This document shows positions 1 to 8,775 of a DNA stretch of 64,000 nucleotides, one piece after another. The translations under genes and the position numbers were made by a program. The DNA is from Williamsia muralis. GTDB taxonomy: Bacteria; Actinomycetota; Actinomycetes; Mycobacteriales; Mycobacteriaceae. Each line of letters begins with the position of its first letter. The stretch's first letter is position 1. The notes beneath the pieces were generated by a model that saw only the letters and a program-made list of their open reading frames with translations, searched no databases and was not told the DNA's origin. The DNA is taken from assembly GCF_002735905.1 (NCBI RefSeq), contig NZ_PEBD01000004.1, positions 186,001-250,000 on the forward strand, given 5' to 3'.

Positions 1-2440
1 TGACGATCGGGCCGACCCCGGGGACGGTGATGGTGGTGGGTGGCGACGCCCGTCGGGTGGGGAGCTGGGACGACTGCCCGGTGCTCACGTAGATGGTCAC
101 GGTGCTCCCGGGGATCGCCGTGTCCTCGGGGGCGGTGAACACCACGGTGCCCACTGCTTGCGCACTGTCGGTATCGAGGCGCGCGACCCTGAAGCCCGCC
201 TGCTCGATCCGCTTCGTGGCCTCGTCGGCGGTCATTCCCGCAACCGACGGAACAGCTTTGCCGCCCACACCGGCCACATAGGTCGGGTCGTTCGGTGGCA
301 GTGCTGTGGGCCCGAAGTTGTTGGCGATCGGCAACATCGCGGTGAACCATGTTCGTGCCGGTTCACTACCGCCGTAAAGGGTGCCGTATCCGCACTGCCG
401 CAGCGGATTCGAGCACAGCTCCGACGGGGTCGGTGAATCGTTGTACGTGTAGGTCGCGGCCGCCAGGTTGTTGGTGAACCCGACGAAGGCCGACGAGCGG
501 TGGGCCTCTGTGGTGCCCGTCTTGCCTGCCATCGGCAGGTTCCATCCGGTGGACCCGGCAGCACCGGCAGCCGTACCCGACCCGCGATCGTCCTGGCTCA
601 TCGCGTTGGCGAGGGTGTCGGCCAGGCCGGGTTCGACGACCTTCTCGCACTTCGGACGCTCGAACGCGACCTCTTGCACCGCAGGCCGTCCGTCGGCACC
701 CAGGACCTGGTTGCCGTTCCGGTCGCGCTTGGGTTGCGTGATGGATGCAATCGGGTTCGGCGGGCACCACACACCGTGCGAAGACAGCGTGGCGGCAACG
801 TTGGAGAGCTCGAGTGCGTTGATGGCGGTGGGTCCCAGGGTGAACGACCCCAGATTGTTCTGCTTGAAGTAGTCGGCCAGGCTCTGCTCGCCCTGGCCGG
901 AGGTACCCGGATTGGTGTACGAGCGCAGTCCGAGACGTACGGCGATGTCCACCGCAGGTCCCACCCCGACGTCTTGGAGGAGCTTGACGAATGCGGTGTT
1001 GGGGGACTGGGCCAGTGCCTGCGTCACCGACAACTGTGCGGGATACCGGCCGTCGTTGCGCACACAGTAGGTGTTCGCCGGGCAACCGTTGACACCGCCG
1101 CTGCTACCCATGCCCTGCGCCTGGAAGGTGGCAGGGACCTGAAGGGAGGACCCGGCACCCAGGCCCTTTTCCATCGCCGCGGCGACCGTGAAGATCTTGA
1201 ACACCGACCCCGCACCGTCGCCGACCATCGAGAACGGCTGAGGCTGCACGGTCTGGTTCGCATTCTGGTCGAGTCCGTACTGGCGACTCGATGCCATCGA
1301 CATGATGTCGTGGCTCTCGGTGCCCGGCCGGATCACGCTCATGACAGTCGCGACACCGTCGAGGTCGGGGTCGGTGATGTTCTGCACCCCGGTCAGCGTC
1401 GACCGCTGGACGGCGGGATCGAGCGTGGTGCGGATGGTGTAGCCGCCGCGGGCGACCGTCTCGCGGCTCAGGCCGTTCTCGGCCAGGAACTTCAACGCGT
1501 AATCGCAGAAGAAACCGGCGTCGGCGGCCGAGATGCAGCCGTTGGGCAAGGTGATCGGGGAGGGGACCACGCCGAGCGGGGTCTCCTTGGCGGCCTGGTA
1601 CTCGGCCGCGCGATTCGGGAAGTTGGAGATCAGCGTGTCGAGAACCAGGTTGCGGCGTTCGAGCACACCATCGGGGTTGTTGTAGGGGTCGAGTGCCGAA
1701 CTCGACTGCACCATGCCGGCGAGCATCGCCGACTCGGGGATCGTCAGATCCTTCGCAGCCTTGTTGAAGTACGTGCGAGCTGCGGCCTCGATGCCGTAGG
1801 CGCCGTTACCGAACGGCACCACGTTCAGGTAGCGGGTGACGATTTCTTTCTTGGCTTCTTGCTTGGCCTGCTCGTCGCTCAGGTTCTTGTCCCGCTTTGC
1901 CTGCTGGGTGAGGTTCTCCTCCAGCGTGAGTGCCATGCGGACTTCTTTGAGCTTGCGCGCGGGCGTGGTCTCGGTGGCGGCGCGACGGTCGGCGTCGGTG
2001 CGGGCGAGAACCAGCAGCTGGTAGTTCTTCACATACTGCTGGTCGATGGTCGAAGCACCCTGCTGCACCTCGCCCGACGACGAATTCTTGAGGAACGCGC
2101 GGATCGTGCCTTTCCAGTCCACCCCGTCGTGGTCGAGGAAACGCCGGTCCTCGATGGAGATGATGGAGCGGATCATCTCAGGCGAGATGTCGTTGTAGCC
2201 GACCTGTGTTCGTCGCTGGTCGTAGAGGAACGCGATCGGCTTGCCGGTGACGTCCGTCATCGTGGTGACCTCGGGGACCGTGCCTTCGAGCAGTTCCGAC
2301 GACACGTTCTGGACCGTGTCCGCGGCCCGGCTCGACACCAGACCGATTCCACCGGCCACCGGAAACAGCAGTCCGGCGACGAGAACACCGGCTAGGACGC
2401 AGCATCCCGCGAGCAGTGACAGGGACTTCGACTTTGGCAC
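1..2440 (-). CDS. ponA2: Class A penicillin-binding protein with PASTA domain (PonA2-type), partial
   Basis: Bifunctional peptidoglycan synthase anchored in the membrane; the 3' end runs off the left edge, leaving 813 codons. A hydrophobic N-terminal segment (residues 8-33) is followed by a GT51 transglycosylase domain with the catalytic glutamate in EDRRF (E97) and the GASTIDQQ motif. The transpeptidase domain shows SVFK (SxxK), SPN (SxN) and KTGT. The last visible part begins a PASTA domain (VPSVAGMTADEA). The GTG at 2440 is chosen because it directly precedes the basic, then hydrophobic, N-terminus; no strong SD is visible. It is divergent from whiB4, the same arrangement as Rv3682/Rv3681c in mycobacteria, where PonA2 supports stress survival. 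Family assignment is firm; the 'A2' subtype rests on PASTA and synteny. Confidence 0.93.
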   Translation of the reverse strand, partial: MPKSKSLSLLAGCCVLAGVLVAGLLFPVAGGIGLVSSRAADTVQNVSSELLEGTVPEVTTMTDVTGKPIAFLYDQRRTQVGYNDISPEMIRSIISIEDRRFLDHDGVDWKGTIRAFLKNSSSGEVQQGASTIDQQYVKNYQLLVLARTDADRRAATETTPARKLKEVRMALTLEENLTQQAKRDKNLSDEQAKQEAKKEIVTRYLNVVPFGNGAYGIEAAARTYFNKAAKDLTIPESAMLAGMVQSSSALDPYNNPDGVLERRNLVLDTLISNFPNRAAEYQAAKETPLGVVPSPITLPNGCISAADAGFFCDYALKFLAENGLSRETVARGGYTIRTTLDPAVQRSTLTGVQNITDPDLDGVATVMSVIRPGTESHDIMSMASSRQYGLDQNANQTVQPQPFSMVGDGAGSVFKIFTVAAAMEKGLGAGSSLQVPATFQAQGMGSSGGVNGCPANTYCVRNDGRYPAQLSVTQALAQSPNTAFVKLLQDVGVGPAVDIAVRLGLRSYTNPGTSGQGEQSLADYFKQNNLGSFTLGPTAINALELSNVAATLSSHGVWCPPNPIASITQPKRDRNGNQVLGADGRPAVQEVAFERPKCEKVVEPGLADTLANAMSQDDRGSGTAAGAAGSTGWNLPMAGKTGTTEAHRSSAFVGFTNNLAAATYTYNDSPTPSELCSNPLRQCGYGTLYGGSEPARTWFTAMLPIANNFGPTALPPNDPTYVAGVGGKAVPSVAGMTADEATKRIEQAGFRVARLDTDSAQAVGTVVFTAPEDTAIPGSTVTIYVSTGQSSQLPTRRASPPTTITVPGVGPIV

Positions 2441-2591
2441 GCCAGCAAGGATACGTGGCGTCGGCCCTAACAGGTGGCACCGAGCGGCGCAAAGACCGGA
2501 TCGACGCACTCGGTTTGCACGCGAGTGCCACTTTTTTCATTCCAGGTCTTGACGGTGCGTAAGTGTGGTCCATACATTGGTCGTAATTGAA

Positions 2592-2607
2592 TGTGACACA
2601 CGTAACA
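2592..2607. promoter_or_regulatory. Crp/GlxR-like box upstream of whiB4
   Basis: TGTGACACACGTAACA matches the Crp/GlxR consensus TGTGANNTANNTCACA at 10 of 12 fixed positions (mismatches at 8 and 13). It lies 57 bp before the whiB4 start, in the divergent ponA2-whiB4 promoter region. It also sits inside a GAATGT/ACATTC inverted repeat. A crp gene is present 5 kb away. Binding is inferred from sequence only. Confidence 0.5.
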
Positions 2608-2663
2608 TTCAGTTCTAAATGTGGCGGCGGACGTCAATATTGTGCTTCAGACAGGGGATCGTA

Positions 2664-2981
2664 ATGGCAAAAGCGGCAGCTGCGACGGTAGAGAACGAAG
2701 CAAGATTGGCCTGGGTGGCCAGGGCACGGTGCCGCGAGGTCGATCCTGACCAGCTGTTCGTCCGTGGAGCCGCCCAGCGCAAGGCTGCGACGATCTGCCG
2801 TCATTGCCCAGTCCAGCTCGAGTGTGGTGCAGATGCACTCGACAATCGCGTTGAGTTCGGGGTCTGGGGAGGCATGACCGAACGCCAGCGCCGAGCGCTG
2901 TTGCGCCAGCATCCCGAGGTCACCTCGTGGAGCACGTTCTTCGAGACGCAGCGTCGCAGGCAGATCACCAGCGTTGGCTGA
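2664..2981 (+). CDS. whiB4: WhiB-family Fe-S regulator (WhiB4-like)
   Basis: 105-residue transcription factor/redox sensor. Four cysteines (C23, C45, C48, C54) in the pattern C-x21-C-x2-C-x5-C would bind a [4Fe-4S] cluster, followed by the GVWGG turn (residues 66-70) and a basic C-terminal DNA-binding region rich in Arg (ERQRRALLRQ, QRRR). The ATG at 2664 is preceded by AGGGGATCGTA, a better ribosome site than that of the upstream in-frame start at 2619. Position between ponA2 and the paired ATPases equals Rv3681c, which is why WhiB4 is proposed; in mycobacteria WhiB4 responds to oxidative stress. A Crp-like box lies in its promoter. Confidence 0.9.
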   Translation: MAKAAAATVENEARLAWVARARCREVDPDQLFVRGAAQRKAATICRHCPVQLECGADALDNRVEFGVWGGMTERQRRALLRQHPEVTSWSTFFETQRRRQITSVG

Positions 2982-2996
2982 GTCTTCGCGAACATC

Positions 2997-3030
2997 CTGA
3001 CGCCGTCGCCCTGCCGGGCGGCGGCGTCAG
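2997..3030. terminator. Hairpin between convergent whiB4 and bagB
   Basis: CTGACGCCG (2997-3005) pairs perfectly with CGGCGTCAG (3022-3030), 9 bp, with a GC-rich loop. It overlaps the stop codon of the minus-strand ATPase gene and lies 16 nt after the whiB4 stop, so it could end transcription from both sides. There is no long U-tract, as is common in actinobacteria. Confidence 0.6.
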
Positions 3031-4121
3031 CCTTTGCTGGTGATCTCTTCGGCCACCGCGCGCAGTGCGGTCATGTCGGCGACCTCGAACGGCAGTGACG
3101 GCACACCCACGATCGGGACCGCCGGATGCGACGTGGTGAAGCTGTGCAGCAGGTGCAGTTCGCGTTTGCCGGTGGTCGCCCGCTCGGAGTGAATCGTGAG
3201 GACGGCCTTGGTCAGCGGGTCGTCGACATTGTTTGCGGCCGCCTCAGCGGTACTCCCGCTGATCGCGGTGAGGTTGGGGTGGGTGCGGTTGAGGATCAGG
3301 CCGGCGAGCGGCATCTTCTCCTCGGAGAGCCGGTCGACGAAGAACGCGGCCTCCCGCAGGGCGTCTGGTTCGGCCGCCGCAACCACGGCGAATTGGGTGC
3401 CGGGTTGTTTGAGCAGGTTGTAGGTCCGGTTCGCCCGTTCCCGGAAGCTTCCGAACATCGAGTCGAGTGACTGCACGAAGACCGAGACGTCGCGCAGCGT
3501 CTCGCCGCCGATGATGGTCGAGATGCCCTTCATGGCGAGTCCGACAACACCGTTGACGACCCGGCCCACACCGCGACCGCCGCCCACGAGCATCTTCATC
3601 AGCCGGCCTTCGAGGAACGACCCGAGACGCTGGGGCGCGTCGAGGAAGTCGAGGGCATTGCGCGAGGGCGGGGTGTCCACCACCACGAGGTCCCAATCAT
3701 CCTGCGCCAGAAGCTGTCCCAGCTTCTCCATCGCCATGTACTCCTGCGTGCCGGAGAACGAGCTGGCAACGGTCTGATAGAAGTTGTTGTTCATGATCGC
3801 CTCGGCGCGTTCAGGCGTCGAGTACTGCGTCACCATCTCGTCGAAGGTGCGACGCATGTCGAGCATCATCGCGTCGAGGGTGCCCTCGCCGTCGATCTTG
3901 ACCGGCTGTGGGCTGTTGGTCAGTTCGTTCATACCCAGCGACTGCGCGAGTCGCTTGGCGGGGTCGATCGTGAGGACAACCACCTTGCGTCCCCGTTCGG
4001 CGGCATACACGGCCATTGCCGCGGCGGTGGTCGTCTTGCCGACTCCGCCTGCGCCGCAACAGATCACGACCTTGGTTCCGAGGTCGGTGAGGATTGCGCC
4101 CATTTTCAGGTCGATCGGCAT
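3027..4121 (-). CDS. ArsA/Get3-like ATPase, second subunit (BagB / Rv3680-like)
   Basis: 364-residue cytoplasmic P-loop ATPase of the ArsA/Get3 family. Walker A is [10 protein letters not shown] near residue 20; Walker B-like VVVDTPPS and the switch DTPP are present. The 'signature' lysine of Get3-type deviant Walker A (KGGxGKT) is replaced by Ala here (A-G-G), unlike the upstream partner. The ATG at 4121 overlaps the stop of the upstream ATPase gene by 1 nt (TGATG), implying coupled translation and a heteromeric complex. Mycobacterial counterparts Rv3679/Rv3680 are known as bacterial Get3-like A and B; anion export was an older suggestion. Substrate unknown. Confidence 0.85.
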   Translation of the reverse strand: MPIDLKMGAILTDLGTKVVICCGAGGVGKTTTAAAMAVYAAERGRKVVVLTIDPAKRLAQSLGMNELTNSPQPVKIDGEGTLDAMMLDMRRTFDEMVTQYSTPERAEAIMNNNFYQTVASSFSGTQEYMAMEKLGQLLAQDDWDLVVVDTPPSRNALDFLDAPQRLGSFLEGRLMKMLVGGGRGVGRVVNGVVGLAMKGISTIIGGETLRDVSVFVQSLDSMFGSFRERANRTYNLLKQPGTQFAVVAAAEPDALREAAFFVDRLSEEKMPLAGLILNRTHPNLTAISGSTAEAAANNVDDPLTKAVLTIHSERATTGKRELHLLHSFTTSHPAVPIVGVPSLPFEVADMTALRAVAEEITSKG

Positions 4122-5131
4122 CAGGCACCAGCCTTCTGGAGGATTTCGGAAAGTTCGTAGAGGCCGCCGAGGTCGACGCCATCGTCGAACGCGGGCAGCT
4201 GCAGCTTGTCGAGTTCCATGGCATCGAGTTCGGCGCCGGCCTCGAGCTGCGCCTGCACCCGACTGGCGTGCTCGATGGTCTCGGTGAGCAGGCCTTCGAA
4301 GTCGGCCTCGGAGTACTTCAGGCCCGACTTGTCGAGCTGGGCGCGCAGTTCGGTGGCATCGATGACGCCGTCGGCGACGTCGCCGATCGACTCGGGCGGG
4401 AGATGATGCGGCGACACCCGATTGACGATCACCGACCCGATGGTGAGATTCTTGCCCTCCAGCTCGCGGACCGCCTCGATGGTCTCCTGGATGGGCATCG
4501 CCTCGAGCAACGTCACCAGATGCACCACGGTCTGGTCCGAGTGCAGCAGCTTGACCACGCCGTCGCTCTGGTTGCGCAAGGGGCCGGTCTTGGTCAGATC
4601 GGCCATGGCCTTGGTGACGTCGAGGAAGTTGCCGATGCGACCTGTCGGAGGTGCGTCGACCACCACCGCGTCGTAGATCCTGTTGCCGCGCTTGTCGGTT
4701 CGGACCACGGTCTCCTTGATCTTCCCCGTCACCAAGACGTCGCGAAGCCCCGGCGCGACGGTGGTGACGAAGTCGATGGCACCGATACGGCGCATGGCGC
4801 GGCCGGCGAATCCGAGGTTGTAGAACATGTCGAGGTACTCGAGCAGCGCGTGTTCGATGTCGATCGCCAGTGCCCACACCTGTCCGCCGCCTTCTGCGGT
4901 GGCGACCTTGGTCTCGGTGGGGGCAAGGGGCGGAACATCGAAGATCTGCGCGATGCCCTGACGTCCCTCGCATTCGACGAGGAGGACCTTCTTGCCCTCG
5001 GCTGCCAGTGTCAACGCGAGAGCGGCCGCGACAGTGGTTTTTCCGGTCCCGCCCTTACCGGACACGAAGTGCAGGCGCGCCTTCGCAGCGGCCTCTGACC
5101 AGCGATAGCCCGTGGGCTGTTCTGTTGTCAC
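4121..5131 (-). CDS. ArsA/Get3-like ATPase, first subunit (BagA / Rv3679-like)
   Basis: 336-residue P-loop ATPase. The deviant Walker [11 protein letters not shown] (about residues 24-33) keeps the signature Lys; [15 protein letters not shown] follows as the Walker B/switch region. The frame is open up to 5245, but the GTG at 5131 is preferred because the domain starts soon after it and the upstream extension (38 residues) is not family-like. Followed with a 1-nt overlap by the second ATPase. Gene order ATPase-ATPase-whiB4-ponA2 matches mycobacteria. Role (tail-anchored protein targeting, metal or anion handling) is not determined by the sequence. Confidence 0.85.
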   Translation of the reverse strand: MTTEQPTGYRWSEAAAKARLHFVSGKGGTGKTTVAAALALTLAAEGKKVLLVECEGRQGIAQIFDVPPLAPTETKVATAEGGGQVWALAIDIEHALLEYLDMFYNLGFAGRAMRRIGAIDFVTTVAPGLRDVLVTGKIKETVVRTDKRGNRIYDAVVVDAPPTGRIGNFLDVTKAMADLTKTGPLRNQSDGVVKLLHSDQTVVHLVTLLEAMPIQETIEAVRELEGKNLTIGSVIVNRVSPHHLPPESIGDVADGVIDATELRAQLDKSGLKYSEADFEGLLTETIEHASRVQAQLEAGAELDAMELDKLQLPAFDDGVDLGGLYELSEILQKAGA

Positions 5132-5267
5132 GGGTTCACCATATCCACGTTGGTCATGGCCGAGAACCATACCGTGCAGTCCGGGCATTTCACCCCTGTC
5201 ATCAGGGGATGTCCGGGTTGGTGAACGTACGCGGCCCGAACACATTCAGGAGAGATAGGGTGTGCAC

Positions 5268-5432
5268 ATGAGCGAGCCAACTGCCTGGGAGTACGTCACC
5301 GTCCCCCTTCTGACCCACGCCACCAAACAAATCCTCGACCAGTGGGGTGCTGACGGCTGGGAGCTGGTCAGCGTCCTGCCGGGACCCACGGGCGAGCAGC
5401 ACGTCGCCTACCTGAAGCGCGCCAAGGGCTGA
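5268..5432 (+). CDS. Small DUF4177-type protein (Rv3678A-like)
   Basis: 54-residue protein starting MSEPTAWEYVTVPLL and ending YLKRAKG. The WEYVTVPL and GWELVSVLPG segments form the DUF4177-type two-strand/helix pattern; function unknown. The ATG at 5268 has a good ribosome site (AGGAGAGATAGGG). Only 6 nt separate its stop from ridA, so the two are cotranscribed, divergent from the paired ATPases. Small size and clear RBS make it a real gene. Confidence 0.8.
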   Translation: MSEPTAWEYVTVPLLTHATKQILDQWGADGWELVSVLPGPTGEQHVAYLKRAKG

Positions 5433-5438
5433 TCCGCC

Positions 5439-5903
5439 ATGACGTGGTCGCAGCGATTGGCCGAACTGAACATCGTGCTGCCCAAGGTGGTGGCGCCACT
5501 GGCCGCGTATGTGCCGGCAGTCCAGACCGGCAACCTCGTCTACACCGCGGGTCAGTTGCCGTTGCTCGGTGGCGAATTGACGGTGCAGGGCAAGGTATCC
5601 GAGGGCGCCGAAGGTGTTGTCCGGCCGGATGAGGCAACCGAGGCCGCACGTGTCTGCGCTCTGAACGCGCTTGCGGCAGTGGACAGTCTGGTCGGAATCG
5701 ACTCGGTGAAGCGGATCGTCAAGGTTGTCGGCTTCGTGGCCTCGGCCCCGGGCTTCACCGGTCAACCCCAGGTCATCAACGGTGCGTCCAACGTGCTGGG
5801 CGAGATCTTCGGAGAGGCCGGCGCGCACGCCAGGTCTGCGGTCGGAGTGGCCGAGCTGCCACTCGGGGCGCCGGTGGAGATCGAGTTGATCGTCGAGGTC
5901 TGA
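5439..5903 (+). CDS. ridA: RidA/YjgF-family enamine/imine deaminase
   Basis: 154-residue protein of the YjgF/YER057c/UK114 superfamily, trimeric cytosolic enzymes that hydrolyse reactive 2-aminoacrylate-type enamines to ketoacids. Seen: YVPAVQTGNLVYTAGQLPL near the N-terminus, NALAAVDSLVG in the middle, and GAPVEIELIVEV at the end. The usual arginine position of active RidA (near residue 105) is not evident in the FTGQPQVINGAS segment, so this may be a non-canonical Rid subgroup. Start at 5439 follows the DUF4177 gene by 6 nt. The gene ends 9 bp from the convergent hypB stop. Confidence 0.85.
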   Translation: MTWSQRLAELNIVLPKVVAPLAAYVPAVQTGNLVYTAGQLPLLGGELTVQGKVSEGAEGVVRPDEATEAARVCALNALAAVDSLVGIDSVKRIVKVVGFVASAPGFTGQPQVINGASNVLGEIFGEAGAHARSAVGVAELPLGAPVEIELIVEV

Positions 5904-5912
5904 CCCTCGTCG

Positions 5913-6704
5913 TCAGCCTGCGCGACGCTCGACCAGTGCACGCACCCAACTGAACCACTCCGGGAGTCCCTCTCCGGTGCGTGCACTGACCGGGATGACG
6001 CGTGCGCGCGGGTTGGTCTGGGCGATGGTGTCGAGGAACGCCTGCAACTCGACGTCGAGGTGGGGCAGGAGGTCGATCTTGTTCAGCAGGATCACGTGCA
6101 CCCGGCTGAACATCAGCGGATATTTGAGAGGTTTGTCCTCGCCTTCGGTGACCGAATAGACCATCGCGCGGGCGTGCTCGCCCACATCGAACTCTGCGGG
6201 ACACACCAGATTCCCGACGTTCTCGATGATCACCAGATCAAGCGTCTGCAGGTCGAGATCTTGCAACGCGCGGTTCACCATCGGGGCATCGAGATGGCAT
6301 TCGCCGCCGAACCCGTTGGCAGTGTTGATCAGTGAGACCTGGGCGCCCTTGTCGGCGAGCCGTGCTGCATCGAGGTCGGTGGCGATGTCGCCTTCGACAA
6401 CACCGACGCGCACATCCGCGCGCATGGCGTCGAGGGTGGCCGACAAGATGGCGGTCTTGCCCGAACCCGGTGAGCTCATCAGGTTGATCGCGGGTACCCC
6501 GGCGCCGTCGAATGCGGCCCGGTTCAGGTCGGCGCGCATGTCGTTCTCGGTAAAGATCGCTTCGAGCACATCGATGCGTTCGGCGCCGGTGTCGTAGCCA
6601 CTGTGGTCGCCGTGGTCGGAATGACCTGGGTCGGTGTGTTCGTGGCTGTGCGTTGTCCCGTCGGCGTGGGTGTGCGTCTCGTCGTGGCGGTGGAATCTAC
6701 CCAT
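5913..6704 (-). CDS. hypB: HypB-type nickel-incorporation GTPase with His-rich N-terminus
   Basis: 263-residue SIMIBI GTPase that delivers Ni to [NiFe]-hydrogenase precursors, or to urease through related proteins. The first 37 residues hold about ten histidines (HRHDETHTHADG...HSHEHTDPGH), a Ni-binding tail. P-loop SSPGSGKT is at residues 77-84; the G-domain metal site is C136-H137 (GECHLDA) and C168 (NLVCPAEF); NKIDLLPHLD gives guanine specificity. The ATG at 6704 starts exactly at MGRFHRHDE and has GAGGCGCAG upstream. No hypA, hypCDEF, hydrogenase or urease gene is within the window, so it is a detached hypB. Confidence 0.92.
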   Translation of the reverse strand: MGRFHRHDETHTHADGTTHSHEHTDPGHSDHGDHSGYDTGAERIDVLEAIFTENDMRADLNRAAFDGAGVPAINLMSSPGSGKTAILSATLDAMRADVRVGVVEGDIATDLDAARLADKGAQVSLINTANGFGGECHLDAPMVNRALQDLDLQTLDLVIIENVGNLVCPAEFDVGEHARAMVYSVTEGEDKPLKYPLMFSRVHVILLNKIDLLPHLDVELQAFLDTIAQTNPRARVIPVSARTGEGLPEWFSWVRALVERRAG

Positions 6705-6802
6705 CGTCTGCGCCTCGCCTCTTTGTAGCCGGTTCCTGCACCCGCAGCGACCCGACAGAGTCGACCCCGCCGTCGCCAAGTGCAGGATATAGCCTGATCG
6801 TC

Positions 6803-7609
6803 ATGAGTGAACCGCAGCATCCTGCGTACGGTGTCGTTCGTCCGGTGACCGATTTCGCGTCGGTTGTCCTGTGCCACAACCCAGGGATGATGACACTCGA
6901 CGGCACGAACACCTGGATCTTGCGGGCGCCCGGTCACCAAGACTGTGTGGTGGTGGACCCCGGTCCCAAGGGCAAGAAAAAGCACGTCAAGAACGTTGTC
7001 GCGCAGGGCAATGTGGTTCTCGGGCTGGTCACCCACCGCCACCCCGACCACACCGGCGCGATCAAGTTCTTCCGTGAACTGACCGGCGCACCCGTGCGGG
7101 CACGGGTCGACAAGTACACCCGCGACAGCAGCCCACTCCAAGACCGGGAGGTGATCGAGGCCGCCGGACTGAAGATCACTGTGCTGCACACACCCGGACA
7201 CACCGGCGACTCGGTGAGTTTTCTCGTCGAGCACAACGGACGCAAGGCGATGTTGACCGGAGACACCATCCTCGGTGGTGGGACAACCGTGCTCGATCCC
7301 AAAGACGGCACGTTGCGCGACTACATGAACTCGCTCAACCGCATCATCGTCGAGGGTGACGATTGCGTGTTGCTGCCCGGGCACGGGCCCGATCATGGCG
7401 AGGTGATCCCGCTGGCCCGCCACTACAAGGCGCACCGCGAAGAGCGGATCGATCAGGTACGTGCCGCACTGGCCGAACTCGGGGTGAGTGCCGCGGAAGC
7501 CAAGCCGAAGAAGGTGGTCAAGAAGGTGTACGCGGACATCGACAAAAAACTGTGGCCTGCGGCCACGATGTCGGTCAAGACCCAGCTGGCCTACCTGGCC
7601 GAGCAGTAG
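6803..7609 (+). CDS. Metallo-beta-lactamase-fold hydrolase (Rv3677c-like)
   Basis: 268-residue MBL-fold enzyme. The zinc motif THRHPDHTGA (HxHxDH) lies near residue 80, later ligands in HTPGHTGDS and TGDTI, and LLPGHGP. The C-terminal tail (KKVVKKVYADIDKKLWPAATMSVKTQLAYL) resembles the winged-helix-like end of LACTB2-type hydrolases, whose human member has endoribonuclease activity; the substrate here is unknown. The ATG at 6803 (MSEPQHPAYG) is divergent from hypB. It ends at a bidirectional terminator facing crp. Confidence 0.87.
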   Translation: MSEPQHPAYGVVRPVTDFASVVLCHNPGMMTLDGTNTWILRAPGHQDCVVVDPGPKGKKKHVKNVVAQGNVVLGLVTHRHPDHTGAIKFFRELTGAPVRARVDKYTRDSSPLQDREVIEAAGLKITVLHTPGHTGDSVSFLVEHNGRKAMLTGDTILGGGTTVLDPKDGTLRDYMNSLNRIIVEGDDCVLLPGHGPDHGEVIPLARHYKAHREERIDQVRAALAELGVSAAEAKPKKVVKKVYADIDKKLWPAATMSVKTQLAYLAEQ

Positions 7610-7634
7610 CCGGCAAGGCAGCAGCAGAAACAAC

Positions 7635-7672
7635 AAAACCGCCCAGACCGCGTCAGCGATCGGGGCGGTTTT
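7635..7672. terminator. Bidirectional intrinsic terminator between MBL gene and crp
   Basis: AAAACCGCCC (7635-7644) pairs with GGGCGGTTTT (7663-7672), followed by further T on the plus strand and preceded by A-rich sequence, so U-tracts form in both directions. It sits 26 nt after the MBL stop and 12 nt after the end of crp on the other strand. Confidence 0.88.
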
Positions 7673-7683
7673 TCGAAGTTGTT

Positions 7684-8358
7684 CTATCGCGCGCGGCGAG
7701 CCAGCCGCTCGGAGTCTGCGATCAGGACGCTCTTGCCTTCGAGTCGCAGCCATCCGCGCTGGGCGAAGTCGGCAAGCGCCTTGTTGACGGTTTCGCGGGA
7801 GGCGCCCACGAGCTGGGCGATCTCTTCCTGCGTGAGGTCGTGGGTGACTCGCAGAGCGCCGGCCTCCTGAGTGCCGAAACGTTGTGCCAGCTGCAGCAGC
7901 TGCTTGGCCACACGGCCGGGCACGTCGGTGAAGATGAGGTCGGCGAGGTTGTTGTTGGTGCGACGCAATCGGCGGGCCAGGACGCGCAGCAACTGTTCGG
8001 CGATCTCGGGCCGATCGGCGATCCACGAACGCAGAGCTTCGCGGTCCATCGACACGGCGCGTACCTCGGTGACCGTGGTCGCCGACGATGTGCGTGGTCC
8101 GGGGTCGAAGATGGAGAGCTCGCCGAACATGTCGGAGGGACCCATGATCGTCAGCAGGTTCTCGCGGCCGTCGATGGAACGACGACCGACCTTCACCTTG
8201 CCGGACAAGATGATGTAGAGCCGGTCACCCGGCTCACCTTCGTTGAAGATCACGTGGCCCCGTGGAAAATCAACCGGCTGAAGCTGATTGGTCAATGCCG
8301 CGACGGCCGTCGGTTCCACTCCCTGGAAGATGCCCGCCCGCGCCAGTACTTCCTCCAC
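7684..8358 (-). CDS. crp: Crp/GlxR cAMP-responsive transcription regulator
   Basis: 224-residue Crp-Fnr family dimer. N-terminal cyclic-nucleotide-binding barrel with the phosphate-binding cassette [17 protein letters not shown] (G79, E80, R89, T90), a central dimer helix, and a C-terminal winged helix with recognition segment [18 protein letters not shown] (about 175-192). Starts at GTG 8358 ([11 protein letters not shown]) behind GAAAGGGGCG. Orthologue by position of Rv3676 (Mtb) and of GlxR (C. glutamicum), global regulators of carbon and energy genes. Crp-like boxes are visible upstream of whiB4 and acs in this window. A membrane adenylate cyclase is encoded at 32.5-34.1 kb. Confidence 0.95.
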   Translation of the reverse strand: MEEVLARAGIFQGVEPTAVAALTNQLQPVDFPRGHVIFNEGEPGDRLYIILSGKVKVGRRSIDGRENLLTIMGPSDMFGELSIFDPGPRTSSATTVTEVRAVSMDREALRSWIADRPEIAEQLLRVLARRLRRTNNNLADLIFTDVPGRVAKQLLQLAQRFGTQEAGALRVTHDLTQEEIAQLVGASRETVNKALADFAQRGWLRLEGKSVLIADSERLARRAR

Positions 8359-8526
8359 TTACGCCCCTTTCTAGGGTCCAGCCAGACCACGATCAAAACT
8401 TGGGGCCGGTCACACGGTCGATGTGTTGTGTTCGTCACCCGTCGTCCAGTCTACGGGTATCGGGTGCGAAACAGGTTAATTACCCCTCATCGAGCGATCA
8501 CGCCTGTCGCTCGCGGGTATCGATGG

Positions 8527-8775
8527 TCAGCTGGCGCGGATCGAATGCTCGGTCTCGACCGTGGTGGGGACCCTCCGATCGCGGAATTCGTCGAGCGCCG
8601 CGGGAAAGCCCGACCGGGCCAGCGTGTCCATCTGCTCGGGCTGAGCCGACTCCAGGAACTCCTCGACATCGTTCGGTCGCACGTTGAGTCGTTCGAGCTG
8701 GTTCTCCAGACGCTCCATCGCCAACGCGAAGAGCATGAGAACTGCGGGGAACAAAAGTACGGCGAGTCCGTGCAT
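8527..8775 (-). CDS. Small single-pass membrane protein (Rv3675-like position)
   Basis: 82-residue protein with one transmembrane helix (about residues 4-20, LAVLLFPAVLMLFALAM) followed by a charged, helical cytoplasmic or external tail (MERLENQLERLNVRPNDVEEFLESAQPE). Function unknown. The ATG at 8775 has no obvious SD, so it may be leaderless. It sits between nth (divergent) and crp (same strand, 168 nt downstream), where mycobacteria also carry a small membrane protein gene. The 8359-8526 gap holds the crp leader; I see no clear Crp box in it. Confidence 0.7.
   Translation of the reverse strand: MHGLAVLLFPAVLMLFALAMERLENQLERLNVRPNDVEEFLESAQPEQMDTLARSGFPAALDEFRDRRVPTTVETEHSIRAS

Noticed and set aside
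500-2395. Long plus-strand open frame of 631 codons
   Set aside because: It is antisense to the PBP gene, whose frame shows all catalytic motifs; the plus-strand protein is Arg/Gly-rich with no recognisable domain, a GC-rich shadow.
6524-8026. Minus-strand 500-codon frame over the MBL gene
   Set aside because: Antisense to the MBL hydrolase with intact motifs and overlapping hypB and crp in other frames; a shadow.
8359-8526. Crp autoregulatory box upstream of crp
   Set aside because: TGTG and TCAC elements are present around 8420-8445 but with 5- or 10-bp spacing, not the required 8, so no site is called.
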